DNA of 64,000 bases from Opisthocomus hoazin (GCF_030867145.1 NC_134454.1:65702308-65766307); one strand, 5' to 3'; shown: positions 13,735-27,144, numbered from the stretch's first letter. A program made the numbers and translations. Notes: generated from the sequence alone by a model not told the origin.

Positions 13735-15526
13735 GCATGTTAAACCACACTGGGGAAAAAAAAAAATCCAATAAACAACCACCAAACACATTTACTCTCC
13801 AGTCTTTGCAAATTAAGATTTCACACGGGAATTTGGACAGGTGCAGTGTTACCAGATCCAGCAATGGCAGCCCCCTGCCCTATATAGCTGACCCTTATTT
13901 ATCTTGCTGTGGTTTCCACTCCGCCGGGTCCCACAGCCGCCAGGATTTGAGACTCGGTGTGGCTGAGACACAGCAGATGGCTTTCTGCTGTGGCAGACAC
14001 GGGGAGGAATTGGCCCCTGGTGCTGGGCACTTGCTCGGGAGGGAAACCTCTGCCCACCAGCCCCGCGGATGGCCACGCGCGTGGTGCGCAGGGGCAAGCA
14101 TGCGTTGCCAGCGACACCTCGTCACAGAGATACCACTTAGCTCCTGTGCGCAAACCGAGAACAGCATCTTCTCATGACAACACCAGCACAGCCCCAAACA
14201 AGCAAGAGGTTTGCAGGACACCCTCTTTTCAAGCATTCCAAATATCGCATACAAACCTGGCCCTAATTCTGTCAGCTCCTGCAGGAACTCCCCAGCCAAA
14301 AGCCTCCCCCTGAGCTGCTGCTGTTTGTGGGGACTGCGGTGGGAAACCTGCACAACAGGAGTAGGAGGAGCCTGGCTCTGCAGGCATGTCCCAGTCGAAG
14401 GCCAGGTCGTGCCATGAGGTGCGCAGGCACACATCACAGAAAACCAGCATTTTCACCATTTCTTGTCTGCCGACAATGGGAAACGGGCCTGATGGGGGCG
14501 AAGCAGAGAGGGAAGGAGCAGGCACTGCAGCGAGGAGAAGGTGCCACGTGGAAACAGGCAAACCTAGACTGACAAAATAGATTTAAAAGGGCAGAAATGC
14601 AAAGGCAAGGAGCTGCCCCAGCAGAATGAGGTGTACAGACCAGGGCTGTGGGCAAGGGCCGGTGGGTGTCAGAGGGCCACCTTCCTGTGCTTGTGCAGGG
14701 TGGCCCCCAGGGGCACGGGGCATTGGGCATTTCCTTAGCCACGGCAAAATAAGCCTTGTGGAGAGGTAGGGCTGGATGCACATCCCGTCAGCCGCCTCAG
14801 TGCGGGGTAAAGCTGCTCCGCACGCACCAGCAGGCCCCTGGAGCAGTTTTTGCAAGTAGTCTTTTGATGACACAGCCTGGGTCATGCGCTTTGAGGTCCA
14901 GCAGTTTCTGTTGGGGTTGGGTTTTTTTTTTTGGATGATGATTTTTCATAAAAGCCTACCCACTTCAGAAATACTGTCACGGAAATAAAATAAAATATGC
15001 GGTAGCGTACTGTTCTCCGGGGGGCTGCTGCCAAAGCCGTGTTAGAACAGCTCCATCTCGTGGAAATCAGCAGCAGAAGTAGGGGCAAATGGCAACGAAC
15101 CAGGCAAAAAGCTGTAGTAAAATGTTGGTAACTTGCTCCTTGGCTGCAAGTACCAACAGCGGCTTTGGTTCCCAGACACAGGGGTTTTGCTAGTCCCATC
15201 ACCCCCAGGCCCTTGCTGCGAGCTGCAGGTTTGAAAAAAATGAATATCTTTATGCAAAGTCAACAGAAATTGTGTATTTTATCTGACTCTTGACATATAT
15301 ACTGCAATAAATGGGAACTGGCTTTCTCGAAGGGGGAAGCGGATCTTTGCCCAGGAGCTCGCGGGGCTCATTGACACGTCTTTGAACTAGAGGCGAAGGG
15401 GGAAGGGGAACATATCAGGCTCTTGCCAGCGACAGGCTAGGGGATGATACACAATGGTTAGAGGGATGGGGGGCTAGTAGGAGCCCTCAACCCGTTGTCC
15501 AGCAGCATGCGAGGGACACTGCAGCA

Positions 15527-16712
15527 ATGGGGAAGTCTTGCGGAAGGGAACTGGAGGCGCCTGAGGTATCAGGTGCCAACAAGAAAATACCCATGAAATA
15601 CCTCAAGGGAAAAAAGGGGTGCTCTGCTATGAAGGTAACGAGGCCGACAGCTCAGATGAAATGCCTCTATACAAACGCACGCAGCATGGGAAGCAAACAG
15701 GAGGAGTTGGAAGCAATCGTGCTGCTGGAAAGCTACGACCTGATTGCCATCATGGAAACTTGGTGGGATGAATCCCACGACTGGAATGTAGCTCTTGATG
15801 GCTACAGGCTGTTCAGAAGGGACAGGCGAGGAAGGAGGGGTGGGGGTGTTGCCCTTTACATCAAGAAAACATTACAGCGTGAAGAGCTGTCCCTGAAGAA
15901 TAATCACGAGCAGGTCAAAAGCTTATGGGTAAGAATCAGAGAGAGAGGCAACAAAGGGAACCTAGTGGTTGGTGTCTACTACAGGCCGCCAGATCAAGAG
16001 GAGCTGACAGATGAAGCGTTCTTCCTCCAACTCCAGGAGGCTTTGCGCTCGCAGCCTCTCGTCCTACTAGGGGACTTCAACCACCCCAACATCTTCTGGA
16101 AAAGCAACATGGCAAGTTGTAAGCAATCCAGCAGGTTCCTAGAATGCATTGAGGACAACTTCTTAAGCCAGGTAATAAGCACCCCTACGCGAGGGGATGC
16201 GATACTAGACCTGGTGGTCACCAATGTGAGTGAGCTCGTTGGGGATGTCAAGATCGGAGGCAGCCTGGGCTGCAGTGACCATGCGCTGGTGGAACTAATG
16301 CTACTGAGGGAAATGGGAATAATGAAGAGCATAGTAAGGACCCTAAATTTCAGGAGGGCATATTTCCAGCTCTTCAAGGAGACAGTCAGAAGGACTCCCT
16401 GGGAAACAGTCCTCAGGGACAGGGGAACAGAACAGAGCTGGCAGGTCTTTAAGGATGTATTCCACAGAGCGCAAGAGCTCTCAGTCCCCAAGTGTAAGAA
16501 GTCAGGCAGAGAAGGGAAGAGACCGGCATGGCTGAGACAAGAGATGCCGGTCAAACTAAGGAGGAAAAGGGAACTGCACAGGCAGTGGAAACAGGGACTG
16601 GCTTCCTGGGAAGAGTATAGGGAAGCTGCCCGGTTGTGTAGGGATGGGATCAGGAAGGCCAAGGCACAGTTGGAGCTGAACTTGGCAAGGGATGCGAAAA
16701 ATAACAAGAAAG
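15527..16712 (+). pseudogene. CR1 ORF2, endonuclease part (before frameshift)
   Basis: The first part of CR1 ORF2 is an apurinic/apyrimidinic-like endonuclease that nicks target DNA. Motifs occur in family order: LYTNARSMGSKQEEL at the start, METWWDE with the catalytic acidic residue, GGGVALYIKK, VVGVYYRPP, LLGDFNHPNI, and GCSDHALVE with the SDH catalytic triad end. A basic linker then leads to the reverse transcriptase. The start at 15527 is the first ATG of the frame, but the conserved part begins near 15660, so the true initiator is uncertain. Near 16712-16714 the protein moves to another frame. The change fits a single extra G in a GGG run. The old frame runs on as nonsense to 16804. Confidence 0.88.
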
Positions 16713-18428
16713 GGCTTCTACAGGTATGTCAGCCAGAAAAAGGTGGTCAAAGAAAGCGTACCCCCGCTCATGAGCGAGACCGGCAAACTGGTAACAGCAG
16801 ATGAGGAGAAAACTGAGGTACTCAACAACCTTTTTGCCTCAGTCTTCACTGTCAACCTCTCTCCTCACCCCTCCCAAGTCGATGGATGGCATGAAGGAGA
16901 CCAGGAGGGTAAAATCCCTCCAGCTGTAAGTGAAGATCAGGTTCGGGACCTCCTGAGGAACCTAAACATACAGAAGTCCATGGGACCTGATGAGATGCAT
17001 CCCAGAGTACTGAGGGAACTGGCTGATGTAGTTGCCAAGCCACTCTCCATGATATTTGAAAAGTCATGGCAGTCAGGGGAAGTCCTCAGTGACTGGAAAA
17101 AGGGAAACATTGTGCCCCTTTTCAAAAAGGGTAGAAAGGAAGACCCTGGGAACTACCGACCTGTCAGCCTTACCTCTGTGCCTGGGAAGATCATGGAACA
17201 GATCCTCCTAGAAGATATGCTAAGGCACATGGAGGCCAGGGAGGTGATTCGAGACAGTCAGCATGGCTTCACCAAGGGCAAGTCCTGCCTGACCAACCTA
17301 GTGGCTTTCTATGATGGTGTAACAACAAGAGTGGACAAGTGAAAACCAATGGACATCATCTATTTGGATTTTTGTAAAGCCTTTGACACGGTCCCCCACA
17401 ACATCCTTCTCTCCAAATTGGAGAGCCATGGATTTGAGGGGTGGATCGTTCAGTGGATAAGGAATTGGTTGGATGGTCGCAGCCAAAGGGTAGTAGTCAA
17501 TGGCTCAATGTCCGGATGGAGACCAGTGACGAGTGGAGTCCCTCAGGGGTCTGTACTGGGACCGGTGCTGTTCAACATATTTATCAATGACATGGACAGC
17601 AACATCGAGTGTACCCTCAGCAAGTTTGCAGATGACACCAAGCTGAGTGGTACGGTTGAGACACCAGAAGGACAGGATGCCATCCAGAGGGATCTGGACA
17701 AGCTGGAGAGGTGGGCCTGTGTGAACCTCATGAGGTTCAACAAGGCCAAGGGCAAGGTCCTACACCTGGGTCGCAGTAATCCCCGGTATCAATACAGGCT
17801 GGGGGATGAAAGGATCGAGAGCAGCCCTGCTGAGAGGGACTTGGGGGTACTGATAGAGGAAAGACTGGACATGAGCCGGCAATGTGTGCTGGCAGCCCAC
17901 AGGGCCAACCGTGTCCTGGGCTGCATCAGGAGAAGCGTGGCCAGCAGGTCGAGAGAGGTGATTCTGCCCCTCTACTCTGCTCTGGTGAGACCTCACCTGG
18001 AGTCCTGCGTTCAGCTCTGGAGCCCTCAGCACAAGAAGGACATGGACCTGTTGGAGCGGGTCCAGAGGAGGACCACCAAAATGATCCAAGGGCTGGAGCA
18101 CCTCTCCCATGAGGACAGGCTGAGAGAGTTGGGCTTGTTCAGCCTGGAGAAGAGAAGGCTGCGGGGAGACCTGATTGCAGCCTTTCAGTACTTAAAGGGA
18201 GCCTATAGGAAAGATGGGGACAATCTGTTTAGTAGAGACAGCAGTGACAGGACGAGGCGTAATGGTTTTAAACTAAAACAGGGTAGGTTTAGGTTGGATA
18301 TAAGGAAGAAATTCTTTACAATGAGGATTGTGAAACACTGGAACGGGTTGCCCAGAGAGGTAGTGGAGGCCCCATCCCTGGAAACATTCCAGACCATTTT
18401 GGACAGGGTTCTGAGCAACCTGATCTAG
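16713..18428 (+). pseudogene. CR1 ORF2, reverse transcriptase part with internal stop
   Basis: Continuation of CR1 ORF2 after the frameshift. Visible reverse-transcriptase blocks include [28 protein letters not shown] with [44 protein letters not shown] and the FADD active site at 17625-17636. The C-terminal region with [13 protein letters not shown] and KHWNGLP follows. A TGA at 17340-17342 interrupts the frame just before MDIIYLDF, where relatives have a sense codon. The frame before and after is the same, so this is a point nonsense change. The natural stop is TAG at 18426-18428. With one frameshift and one stop codon the enzyme cannot be made from this copy. Confidence 0.9.
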
Positions 18429-18527
18429 TTAGCAGTGTCCCTGCTCGCTGCGGGGGGGTTGGACTAGATGACCTCTAGGGGTCCCTTCCAACCCAAAACT
18501 TTCTATGATTCTATGATTTCTATGATA

Positions 18528-21500
18528 TTTACACAGTTACTGTATGAGCATGCTCAGAGCTCACAGGGAGGTTTGGGGCCGTGTGGTGGCTTCAACTGCT
18601 GCCAGACAGACCTGCACTTCAGACTGTCTACCAACGAGACTCCTTCTCCCTCCATCTCTCCCTGCCTCCATTGCCTAATTTACAGCTGCACCTGCACCTT
18701 GTTCAGCACTTCTTTCTGGTTTCTTTCATCTAGTTTGCCGTTCTCATTTTGCAGCTCCTTCCAGGAGTTTTTGTACCCCTGCGTACGTACTCTTAAACCA
18801 GAGGGAACATCTGAACTGCAGAGCTCAAACATGTTGCTGTCTTTGAAAGAGTTTCCAGTTTAAATAAGCAATCTTTTCAACCGTGAATATGAAGCAAGTG
18901 CACAGCATTAAATTCTTGAGGTTACGTTTTAAAATAGTAATTACTCCCTCTTTCCTAATGTACTGTTGGATTTATTCTCATGTTTACTCAGACTCTGAGT
19001 TTTACCTTTTGATCACTGTTTATCTTGCAAGTCCATTTAGACCATGTCCTGGGGTACAGGGGAAATAAAAAGTGGCTTTCAGCATCAAGGACACATCCTT
19101 TCGGTTTTGCAGTATTACCACCACTTAGAATCATCTAAGAAAATACAAAATCTTTCAGGCTTCAGAGGTCTGAAAAATGTCCCATGAACTGCAGAAGGCA
19201 TCAACAAGTGACCATCATAGACCACTGAACACAGATGCAACAATGTCCTCAGGTAAAACTGCATTCACCTGCAAGGTGCACAAATACATATATGATGTTA
19301 AGAAGAAGAAATATCCCTTGGACTTCAGGGGATCCCTGCACTGCCTTGCTGTGCTCAGGGTGTCCTGGAGTGCCTGGGCAAACAGTGCCCACTCTGCACA
19401 CAAGCATGACAGCTGGATCTCATTCCCAGGAGGTACCAGCAGAAAGGCACGGCAGTGAGCGCTGCAGAGATCCCATACTGCTGGCCATGATGAGGTCCGG
19501 CCTGATGGCAGGCTAGAAATGGGACCTAGAAAAGAAAGGCCATGGAAAATGCTGTTGACTGAACATCTAGACACAGTCATGGTTAAAGGAAGGCTCCCTA
19601 GAATTACTGGCCAGATTTTCCTCTGGCAGCAGGTAACCTGCTAAATCTGTTATGAACTCCAGCTCCTTCCCCTTCCCTCCGCCCTCTTCTCTCTGGGCAA
19701 GAACCTCCCCAAGACCCTGCTCGCTCTGCAATGCCGGGTGTGGCTCCTCCGCACCAGACAGATTCGGTCCAGCAGCAAACCACATGTTGCTCTTCATGCT
19801 GCCCTAGGCAGCTGCAAACCAAAAAACGAAAGTGGTGAAACTAAATTAAAGAATAACATAGGAGGTGCATTTCGGAAATCTCATCTGGATAACAGGAATT
19901 TCGCTTTCTGCCGTTGTTCACCCCACCATCCTCCTCCAAAGACGATTTGCACTCACGTGTAAAAAAGACCATTTGCACAGTACTGTTGCCCCCCTCTAGG
20001 CTGTGTCATTTAACCAGGCCAGAAAAACTCTGACCAGGGCAGGCTTACCGCTCACGAACAGCAGGACGTTGAAAGACACTGCTAATTCTGTCACACCAGC
20101 ACAACTTCAGGAACTGCCTCTTCATCTGTTAAAATGTAGGGCCAGTGCCCAAGCCCCTTGTGTTTCTCTAAGACCCACTCACCTGTGATCTAAGGAAAAT
20201 ATACATCCCATGACGCACGGCAGACTGACAGAGATATTGTGTCGCTGCCCCCAGGCAGCGCAGCTCGGATGAGCACGGCGGCATGACAAACTACAGTTCA
20301 CAATCCTGCTGGGAACACTTCTTCAAACATGGTTTCATCTCCACAAGCTGGAGATCGTGGCCCTGACGGACAGCCACTATAGCCAAAGGGGCAGCGAAGC
20401 AACGCAGCGGAGGGGACGGGACCTGCAGCACCAACAGCCTGTGGATGCTGCGGAGGATGGTGTGTGGAGGAAGGGGTCGATTGTTCTGAACAGTCAACAG
20501 AAAAATAAGCAACAAGTTAAACTGAAGCAAGGAAAATATAGCTACACCAAGAGGAAAAAGCATATAATTGACAGCAAGCGTGGTGAGGCAACGGGCCCCA
20601 GTGCCAGAGGAAGTGCTGACTATCGGCCAGCACCATCGCGGCGAGAGTTCGTTGTCATTGCCCGCAGGCGGATGGAGCCTGGCCACAGGGACGAGCTGTG
20701 CTACCCACTGCCGTTCCCTGCGTGTTGGGTTAGGGAGAGTAGCAATCCCAGGCCTTCCCTGCTAAGGGCCAGAGAGTGGGGTGGTTATTCAGCTGCTCCC
20801 AGCCGCCCCAGGAAAGCATAGACCGCTGGGGTATGGTCTCTCAAGCATTTCACCGCTTTTTTCAAAGTTATTGCAAAAAGGAAGAGAAGGCTATTGCCTG
20901 CTTATGGCTTTACTATGAAAGCAACTGATATTTTTGGGGAATGACAATATACAAAGAACTAACACCAAGCCAAGCCGCAGTATGAAGCTCTGATGAGCTT
21001 GCTCTGATGGCAATGAAACCTTGCTGAAGACTGAGTTGCCAAGTGAAACACTTTCAAAAGATGAATCACCAACCTGCAGACAGTTACCCCTGGCAATACT
21101 GCAGGACATTCATTCAACAGTCTCATTATCAGCACCCAACCGCAGCCTCAGCTCTCTGTTTGAGAACAAAATCCTGAATTTTAGCAGTAAGGTTTGTTTG
21201 TTGTGCCATCAGCAAACCAGACCTGTCAAGGACTCCTGCTTGGCAAGAAAGGCAAGATGGCTGCGAGGATAGGGACTTCAGATCCACGTCTCTGAAGTGT
21301 GGTGAGGACAAAGGAACAAATGTTACCCTGTGGCCAAATATACTTAGGGTACCTCCCGACTCACGCAGCATGCATTTTACCTGATTACCTCACATACAGT
21401 CATAACCAGCATAGGATATTACCTGGCAGCTGCACGGATGCTCAGCAGGCAAAGACCATCAGCGCAAAATAGGCAGATATGGATTTCTTAATATGAATGG

Positions 21501-24500
21501 GGGACAGAGAGGAAAGAAATGTGAGAAGTGAACTGAAGCAGTCAAAACTGTGCAGAGACATCACTTCAGGTTCCCAAGCCATCTGGCCGAGCACAACCTA
21601 CGCTTTTTTCCCCTCATCGCGGCAGTTTTGGGTTTCTCTCCTTATTCTCACCCACCCTGACCAGAGGTGCAGCCTGCTGCTGCATTTCAGCCCTCTCAGA
21701 AACCCCAGGTAGAGGAGCAGAGGTGGCTCTCACCTGCCCACATGGTCTCACCTGTGGCCATCCCTGCACCAAAGGGTCACGGAAACCCCCTCAGCCAGGG
21801 ACCTGGCTTGCAACACTTGGGACCTAGCTACGGCACCTGGGTCACAAGTGCTCCTCACCAGCATTTCTCACTTGGAAGTAGTGGGAGAGGTTTCTCCCCT
21901 CTCCTCCTGGAGCTCCATAAATCATAATTAAAGTTGCTTAGCAACAGGGCTTCCTTTTAAGATGCTCTTTTGTCATTTCAAAGCCTCTGCACTAAAAGTT
22001 CTTTTAATAGCCTGAGCTCACACTAGCTCTCTGAGTTTGGTTCTTTATCTCTGCCCGGTTTCCTCCCATTGGAAGGTCAGTATCTGCAGCCAGCCACAGC
22101 AAACCAAACCCACTGAAAATGCAGCTCCCAGGGATCAGTCCAGCCTCTCCACGCAAGGACTGGGGAGCTCCTTTTCCCCAAAGCTGTGCCAAGCTGCACC
22201 CACTAAGAGACGAGCTCAGGAAAGGGGAAGCTTCGCCAGGTTTTAATTCTCATTTTTTGCTTGCTACTCTAGTCGGACTCACAGATACAACCAGATTTCT
22301 CTCTTGTCAGTCAAAAATCTAGTGTGCAAGACTTGCATGGCCCATTTTGTCAGATTCTGTATTGTTTGGAAAGATGACGAATGGCTTGTTACTAATTATT
22401 GAAATCTGCATTTTATCTTGGCTTTATAGTACTGATACAACCCACAGGGAATGAGAATTCTGGGTATGTAACTTGCTTAGTGGGGAGCAAAGGCTGCGTT
22501 CTTGAGACAGGGAAAAGCCTTACAGATGTTTCACAGAGTAACAGGAGCTTCAGCACTGAGATCCTCAAAACATCTTCTGAATTTTGAAAAGATCACAAGC
22601 TACTCAAGGAGGATAACACAACAACAGTAGTTACACAGAAACACCATCTGCAGGGAGAACATAGGAGAACTTGCCCTTTGCAGATGAAACAATGATGTAC
22701 AGTACATCAGTAATTAATCAGCTGCTAATTACCGTCAGCACCTTCCTTCCCACGGAACGCCTCTGCCTTGACTATGTTGAGTTTGTGTTTGGTAGGACCC
22801 CACGCGGCTTCGCCCACCCCAGCCATGGCCAGCCCCGCTTCCAGGCCAGCAGGCAGGGCACGGGGGCCAGGGATGCGGGCATCCCCCCTGCCTCTAGCAA
22901 GCTGCAATCCTCAGCTGAAAGGTTCATCCTGCCTACTAGAAAACCAGTACCCATGCCCCCCCAAAAGCCCAGGGGTTTCAGTACCCGGCGCAGCAGCGGC
23001 GCCCTGGCTGAGGGCCTTCACCATCCATCCTTTTGAAAGCTGCAGGTGGCTTGCTTGAGCCATGGGAATTCCAGATTGAAGCTGTGGTGTGCTTTCAGCA
23101 TTAACCTTAACCATCAATGCCAGAGGACAGAAGCTGTTGGTTTGGTCCTCTGCCAAAGAGCAGCAGCAAAGCAGAGGAAGAGGAACCCCCGGGGCTGGGG
23201 GATGTTGCAGCCTGGCCCTCAGCTGCTTGAAACGTGCACCAGACAGGCTGGCGTCCAGCTGAGGAGGGCATCGCAGACATAGTCCTGCAGCTCCTGTCCC
23301 CTTTGTGTCCCCACCAGCCCCCAGTGCAGGCAAAGGGACATTGCTCACATGCACGGAGAGCGCAGGCTGGAGAGAACATCTGTCTGATCTTTGCTGCCCT
23401 TGTTTAGGGCTTCAGAAAGATCAATTGCTGCGTCATGAAGCAGAGCAGTTTCACATAAGGTCTGGTCAAATCTGACATTTTTTTAAGCAGCTTTTTCTCC
23501 CTGCAGGTGATTTATGCTCTTGCTGCATCACCTTTTTTTTTTTAGGCTTTTCCTCAGAGCACGTGCTGAGTCTGCAGCACCTTGTGCACCGGCAGCAGAG
23601 CCCATGCAGGTTTTCCTCCCGGAAAACATGTGTCTGTGGCAGTGCAGGGTGGTCCTGGTCCTGCTCAGCTGCCGTGTCTCCTCTCGGGGCACCATGCAGC
23701 CACAGTGGGGGAACAGTCACAGCCCAAATCCCACTGCCTCAAGGCAAACCCTAGTCTGGGTTCTTAACATCCAGCATTTAAAGCAATCTTTTGGGCTTCT
23801 ATCTCTTGTTCGTGGTGCCAAAGAAAACATAAAACAAGGAAAATCTTGAAACCCATACTTGAAAGAAAGGACTGAAAATTATTTTAATCCTTTCATCCTG
23901 TACAGACAGGTATTTTAGAAACCCTGCTGTGTTGGGTTGCCAATCCCTTCTTCTTCAGAGCTACGGAAGACCCAGAGATTGACATGATACATCTCTTACA
24001 TAAGCAATAATTAATGTCTTCTAGGAATTCTGGGTGTGCTAAAATCTGTTAAATATATATACACAATGCATTGCACTTTTTTTTTTTTATTTCTTACATT
24101 CATTCCTACTTACCCTTACAGTCTTTATAAATTTTTTCCAAGGCAACCCTGGAAGAGGAGTGATTTCCCAGGTTTATCCCCCCCACAGCACCCCTTGGGG
24201 GCCAGGCTTTTCACAGGTGCTGTGCTCAGTGCTCTGTCCGGGTGCCTTTCCTGACACGAGGGCCAGGCCAGGTGCAGGGCCAGCCAAGCAGATTTGACAC
24301 CAGACAGGATTTCCCCTTGACCCGACCAGCCATCTTCCTGCCTGGGCAGAAAGGTTCCCACAGGACCCAGGATCCCACCCAGAAACGGGACCCACCTTTC
24401 TGCAGCATGGTTGGGAACTGGCATCCTGTGACTTCGGCATCTTGCCAAGTGCCCACGTGATGCCCACGTCCATGCCACTTGGCTGGGCTGAGGAACACGC

Positions 24501-27050
24501 CGGCACTGCACCATTGTGGTCCCCGCTAGGACCGACACCATGCTGGTGGTGGTTTAAGTGAGGGAAGGACCACCGCCCGTGGACACAAGCTGTGGGTGAC
24601 TCACCGTGTTTTGGTGAGCCTCGTGAGCTGTTCCTCCTGTCTAGCTCAGAAATCAGTTTAAAATGGAGAACCTCTGGGCGGATGCGTGGCCCTCTCCAGG
24701 GGAATTTTTGATCGCAGGGCAGTGCGACTTGTTTGTGGGGTGGCACGGCGCCAGAGGGGGCAGCGCAGGGGGAGCAATTCACTCAGCCTTCAGCAGTATT
24801 CAGCATCTCACAAGCGCTCAGTGACAAGCACCGTCGCATTAAAGCCAACTATTACCACTGCTGTTCACACGTTCTTAAATTTTTCCATCACCAAAGTGGG
24901 AAGAGTTTTGGCCAAGCACATAGAAAGCAATATTATGAAGAGAAAAATATTCTTGAGGGCACTCTCCTAGTGACTCCCATGATCTGACAGCCCCCCTGAA
25001 CATGGTGATGGAGAAAGGATCCACCCACCACTTGGGAACAGCAAACACCATCATGAAAGGCAGAAAGCGTGCAGAAAAGAAGCACTTGCCCTTTTTGACA
25101 TGGGAGGGGAATCAGCCTACAGCCCCCAGTGCCACAGCCGTGGTCACAGAGGGGCTGCAGTCTGGCCGAGCCCGAGGCCACTCCCTCCCACTATTGCCAT
25201 AAACTCTTACCCTTCCCTGTTCACTCCTTTATGAGCACAAGGAGCTAAATTAATCAGATAGGGACATGTAATGAATAATTTAGACACCTCTAATCGTTAG
25301 TCATTTTTACTGTGCTCAGCAGCTGCTTGTGCACCTGGGTGAGAAGAGAAACTTCAGTTACCTGATACCAATTTCATAATGAATTCTTCGTTACCTGACA
25401 TTGAGGCAGGCCTTGGAATTCATTAGTTGCATCGTAAAGCTTCCCTTTTCCTCACACATCCCCTCCTCCACCAAAAAAAATCTCTAGAGTTATTTATACT
25501 GCTTTATGTCACACGTAAATTCCATGACACACGGTAATGTACTTCCACTGCAGGAAGAGACAGGATTAGCTTCGGCTGATATCCCCTCCTGATTTAAAGG
25601 ACTTTTCTTTCCAAAACAACACATTCCTCTCAAATTGTAGGTTTCTGATAGGAGTGGTTTGAGGAAGCATCTGTGCCACCAGTGCTCGTGGCCTGCCAGG
25701 AACAAGACATAGGGTGCAAGTGTGAGTCAAAGCTGCTACCAGCCAGGAAAGCGCAGCAGGGAGGGTGGGGACACCCCAAGACTTAGCCTTTGAGCCTTAG
25801 CATGGAAAACAGCAAATAAACAAGGAGCAAACACCCCCAACAACAAAATCCTCTGAAATTTGTGCTACCAGCTGCAGGAGGAGCAGGATTTCCAGTAAAC
25901 ACTAAGATCTGTTAGTGGGATATGGAGTCAGATCTTTAGCTTGTCATTCAGATAAGTTGTTTGCTTTTAAATTTTACAAGTTGAGGAGGAAAAGAACAAC
26001 CCAGCTGAATCAGATTAGCACAGAAGCATGCTAGCAGCACAGAAATACAGCAGCAGGCCACCGGTGCCATGTCATCTCTGTGCCCACCAGCCGCAACCAC
26101 CCATCTGGGAAGCCTCGGCAAAGATGCAAAAGGGAGCCAGCTCTGCACTGGATTTTAAACCTCGGTCCTGCCACACTGACTGCTCCCCTCTCCCCAGCCA
26201 CCTGCAGGGATGAGCACGGTACAGCTCAGGTAAAACGCGATGGATACATCAGCTCCAGCTACCAGTTCAGCCGTGGCCTTCATACACTATTTCAGAGCCG
26301 AAGCTGCTGATTTTTTGTGCTTCCTTGGCACCAGATGCCTCCACCTTCCCTAGTGTGGAGTTTGATGCTCTCCAGATGACACCTCGATTGCGCGAAGCCC
26401 AGTATGTTTTCATCATGCCTTTCTCTGCTAGGTGGTGAAGAAAGAGTGCCAGTTAGGCCTGCTGAAAACAAAGTTATCAAGCTAATACCTCAGCCATTTC
26501 AGAAAGGGAAAAAAAAAAGGCAGGTTGAGCTGGCTGGCTGGAGCCAGCTCTCGAGTGCCGTCCTGGGCAGCGAGGACCAGACACTCCCGCCTGCCGCTGC
26601 CACACGCTTGCACATGTTAGAGATGATTAGAAGTATTGTCCCCTTCAGAAAACTGATCATTACCTGTAATCTAAATACAAGAGGAAAATAATTCCTTTTA
26701 TAATAATAAATACAATAACTACTGCTTTTCAACTATTGTTTCTAACTTGAGAAACATGTTTCTTCAAGATCAAGCATCACGATACTTTTTGCAGCAAAAC
26801 AGGCACAGATCTTTTGCCTATATTTCAGTTGTTTTACAAATTCTTGTGACTTTCCCAAGCAATGCACCAAATTATGTTTTACTCCAAATTTCCATTGCAC
26901 TTAAATTCCCCTTTGGCGAGTCGCTGCAGTCTCACCTGCTCTTTTCTTGTTCTACCTTCTATTTCATGCCAAACTAGCTGCCCTGTGCTTAGTGAAGACG
27001 TTTCACTCTACGCAAGCATAAAGACAAATTTCCCTCACTTTCAGTTTGTT
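18528..27050. other. Intergenic region upstream of CD180
   Basis: About 8.5 kb without a recognised exon. There are several G+C-richer patches (around 22.8-23.4 kb and 24.2-24.8 kb) with overlapping chance frames on both strands. The plus-strand frame at 20357-20821 is the longest (154 codons) but is low-complexity and arginine-rich, has no known domain and has no splice context. Regulatory elements for CD180 may lie here, but I cannot point to them. Confidence 0.5.
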
Positions 27051-27073
27051 AAAAAAAAAAAAAAAAAAAAAAA
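27051..27073 (+). repeat. Poly(A) homopolymer run
   Basis: Twenty-three consecutive A residues, about 250 bp upstream of the CD180 start codon. No SINE or LINE body was recognised to its left, so it is listed as a simple repeat. Confidence 0.85.
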
Positions 27074-27114
27074 TCTGTTCTGCCCCAGAACAGTATCAGT
27101 GCATAGTCATTTGA

Positions 27115-27144
27115 CTATATTTAAAGCAAGGAAGTTCCTCTTTC
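27115..27144 (+). promoter_or_regulatory. Candidate CD180 promoter elements (TATA-like, ETS/IRF composite)
   Basis: CTATATTTAAAG at 27115-27126 resembles a TATA box. Just after it lies TTCCTCTTTC (27135-27144), whose complement GAAAGAGGAA fits the ETS/IRF composite form GAAANNGGAA bound by PU.1 with IRF4 or IRF8. This would suit a gene expressed in B cells and macrophages and lies about 180 bp before the start codon. The assignment rests on short motifs only. The transcription start is not known. Confidence 0.3.

Larger units (their letters stand above)
6801..15324. other. Intergenic, no gene recognised
   Basis: About 8.5 kb with no recognised coding exon or RNA gene. It contains the hairpin at 7869-7907, a short alternating TG/CA run near 12080-12105 and a G-rich tract at 13702-13734. 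The 12.6-14.9 kb part is richer in G+C and carries several overlapping open frames on both strands. None has splice context or family resemblance, so I treat them as chance frames. Confidence 0.5.
15325..18527 (+). mobile_element. CR1 non-LTR retrotransposon, 5'-truncated, nearly complete ORF2
   Basis: A sense-oriented CR1 LINE of about 3.2 kb. It holds the region just before ORF2 (with GGGGCTCATTGACACG near 15364), the endonuclease and reverse transcriptase of ORF2, and a short 3' UTR. It ends in the CR1-type tail TTCTATGATTCTATGA at about 18501-18527 instead of a poly(A) tail. ORF1 is absent, as expected from 5' truncation during target-primed reverse transcription. ORF2 has only two visible lesions, so the copy is fairly young. 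The exact 5' border is uncertain by tens of bases, and I saw no clear target-site duplication, which is usual for CR1. Confidence 0.93.

Noticed and set aside
13521-14561. Several 80-218-codon frames on both strands
   Set aside because: Frames in opposite strands overlap and have low-complexity composition without motifs. This is typical of G+C-rich noncoding DNA.
15994-16707. 237-codon minus-strand frame
   Set aside because: It is the complement of the CR1 endonuclease coding sequence.
20357-20821. 154-codon arginine- and serine-rich frame
   Set aside because: There is no known domain, no splice context and no supporting neighbour, and a frame on the other strand overlaps it. I treat it as chance in G+C-richer DNA.
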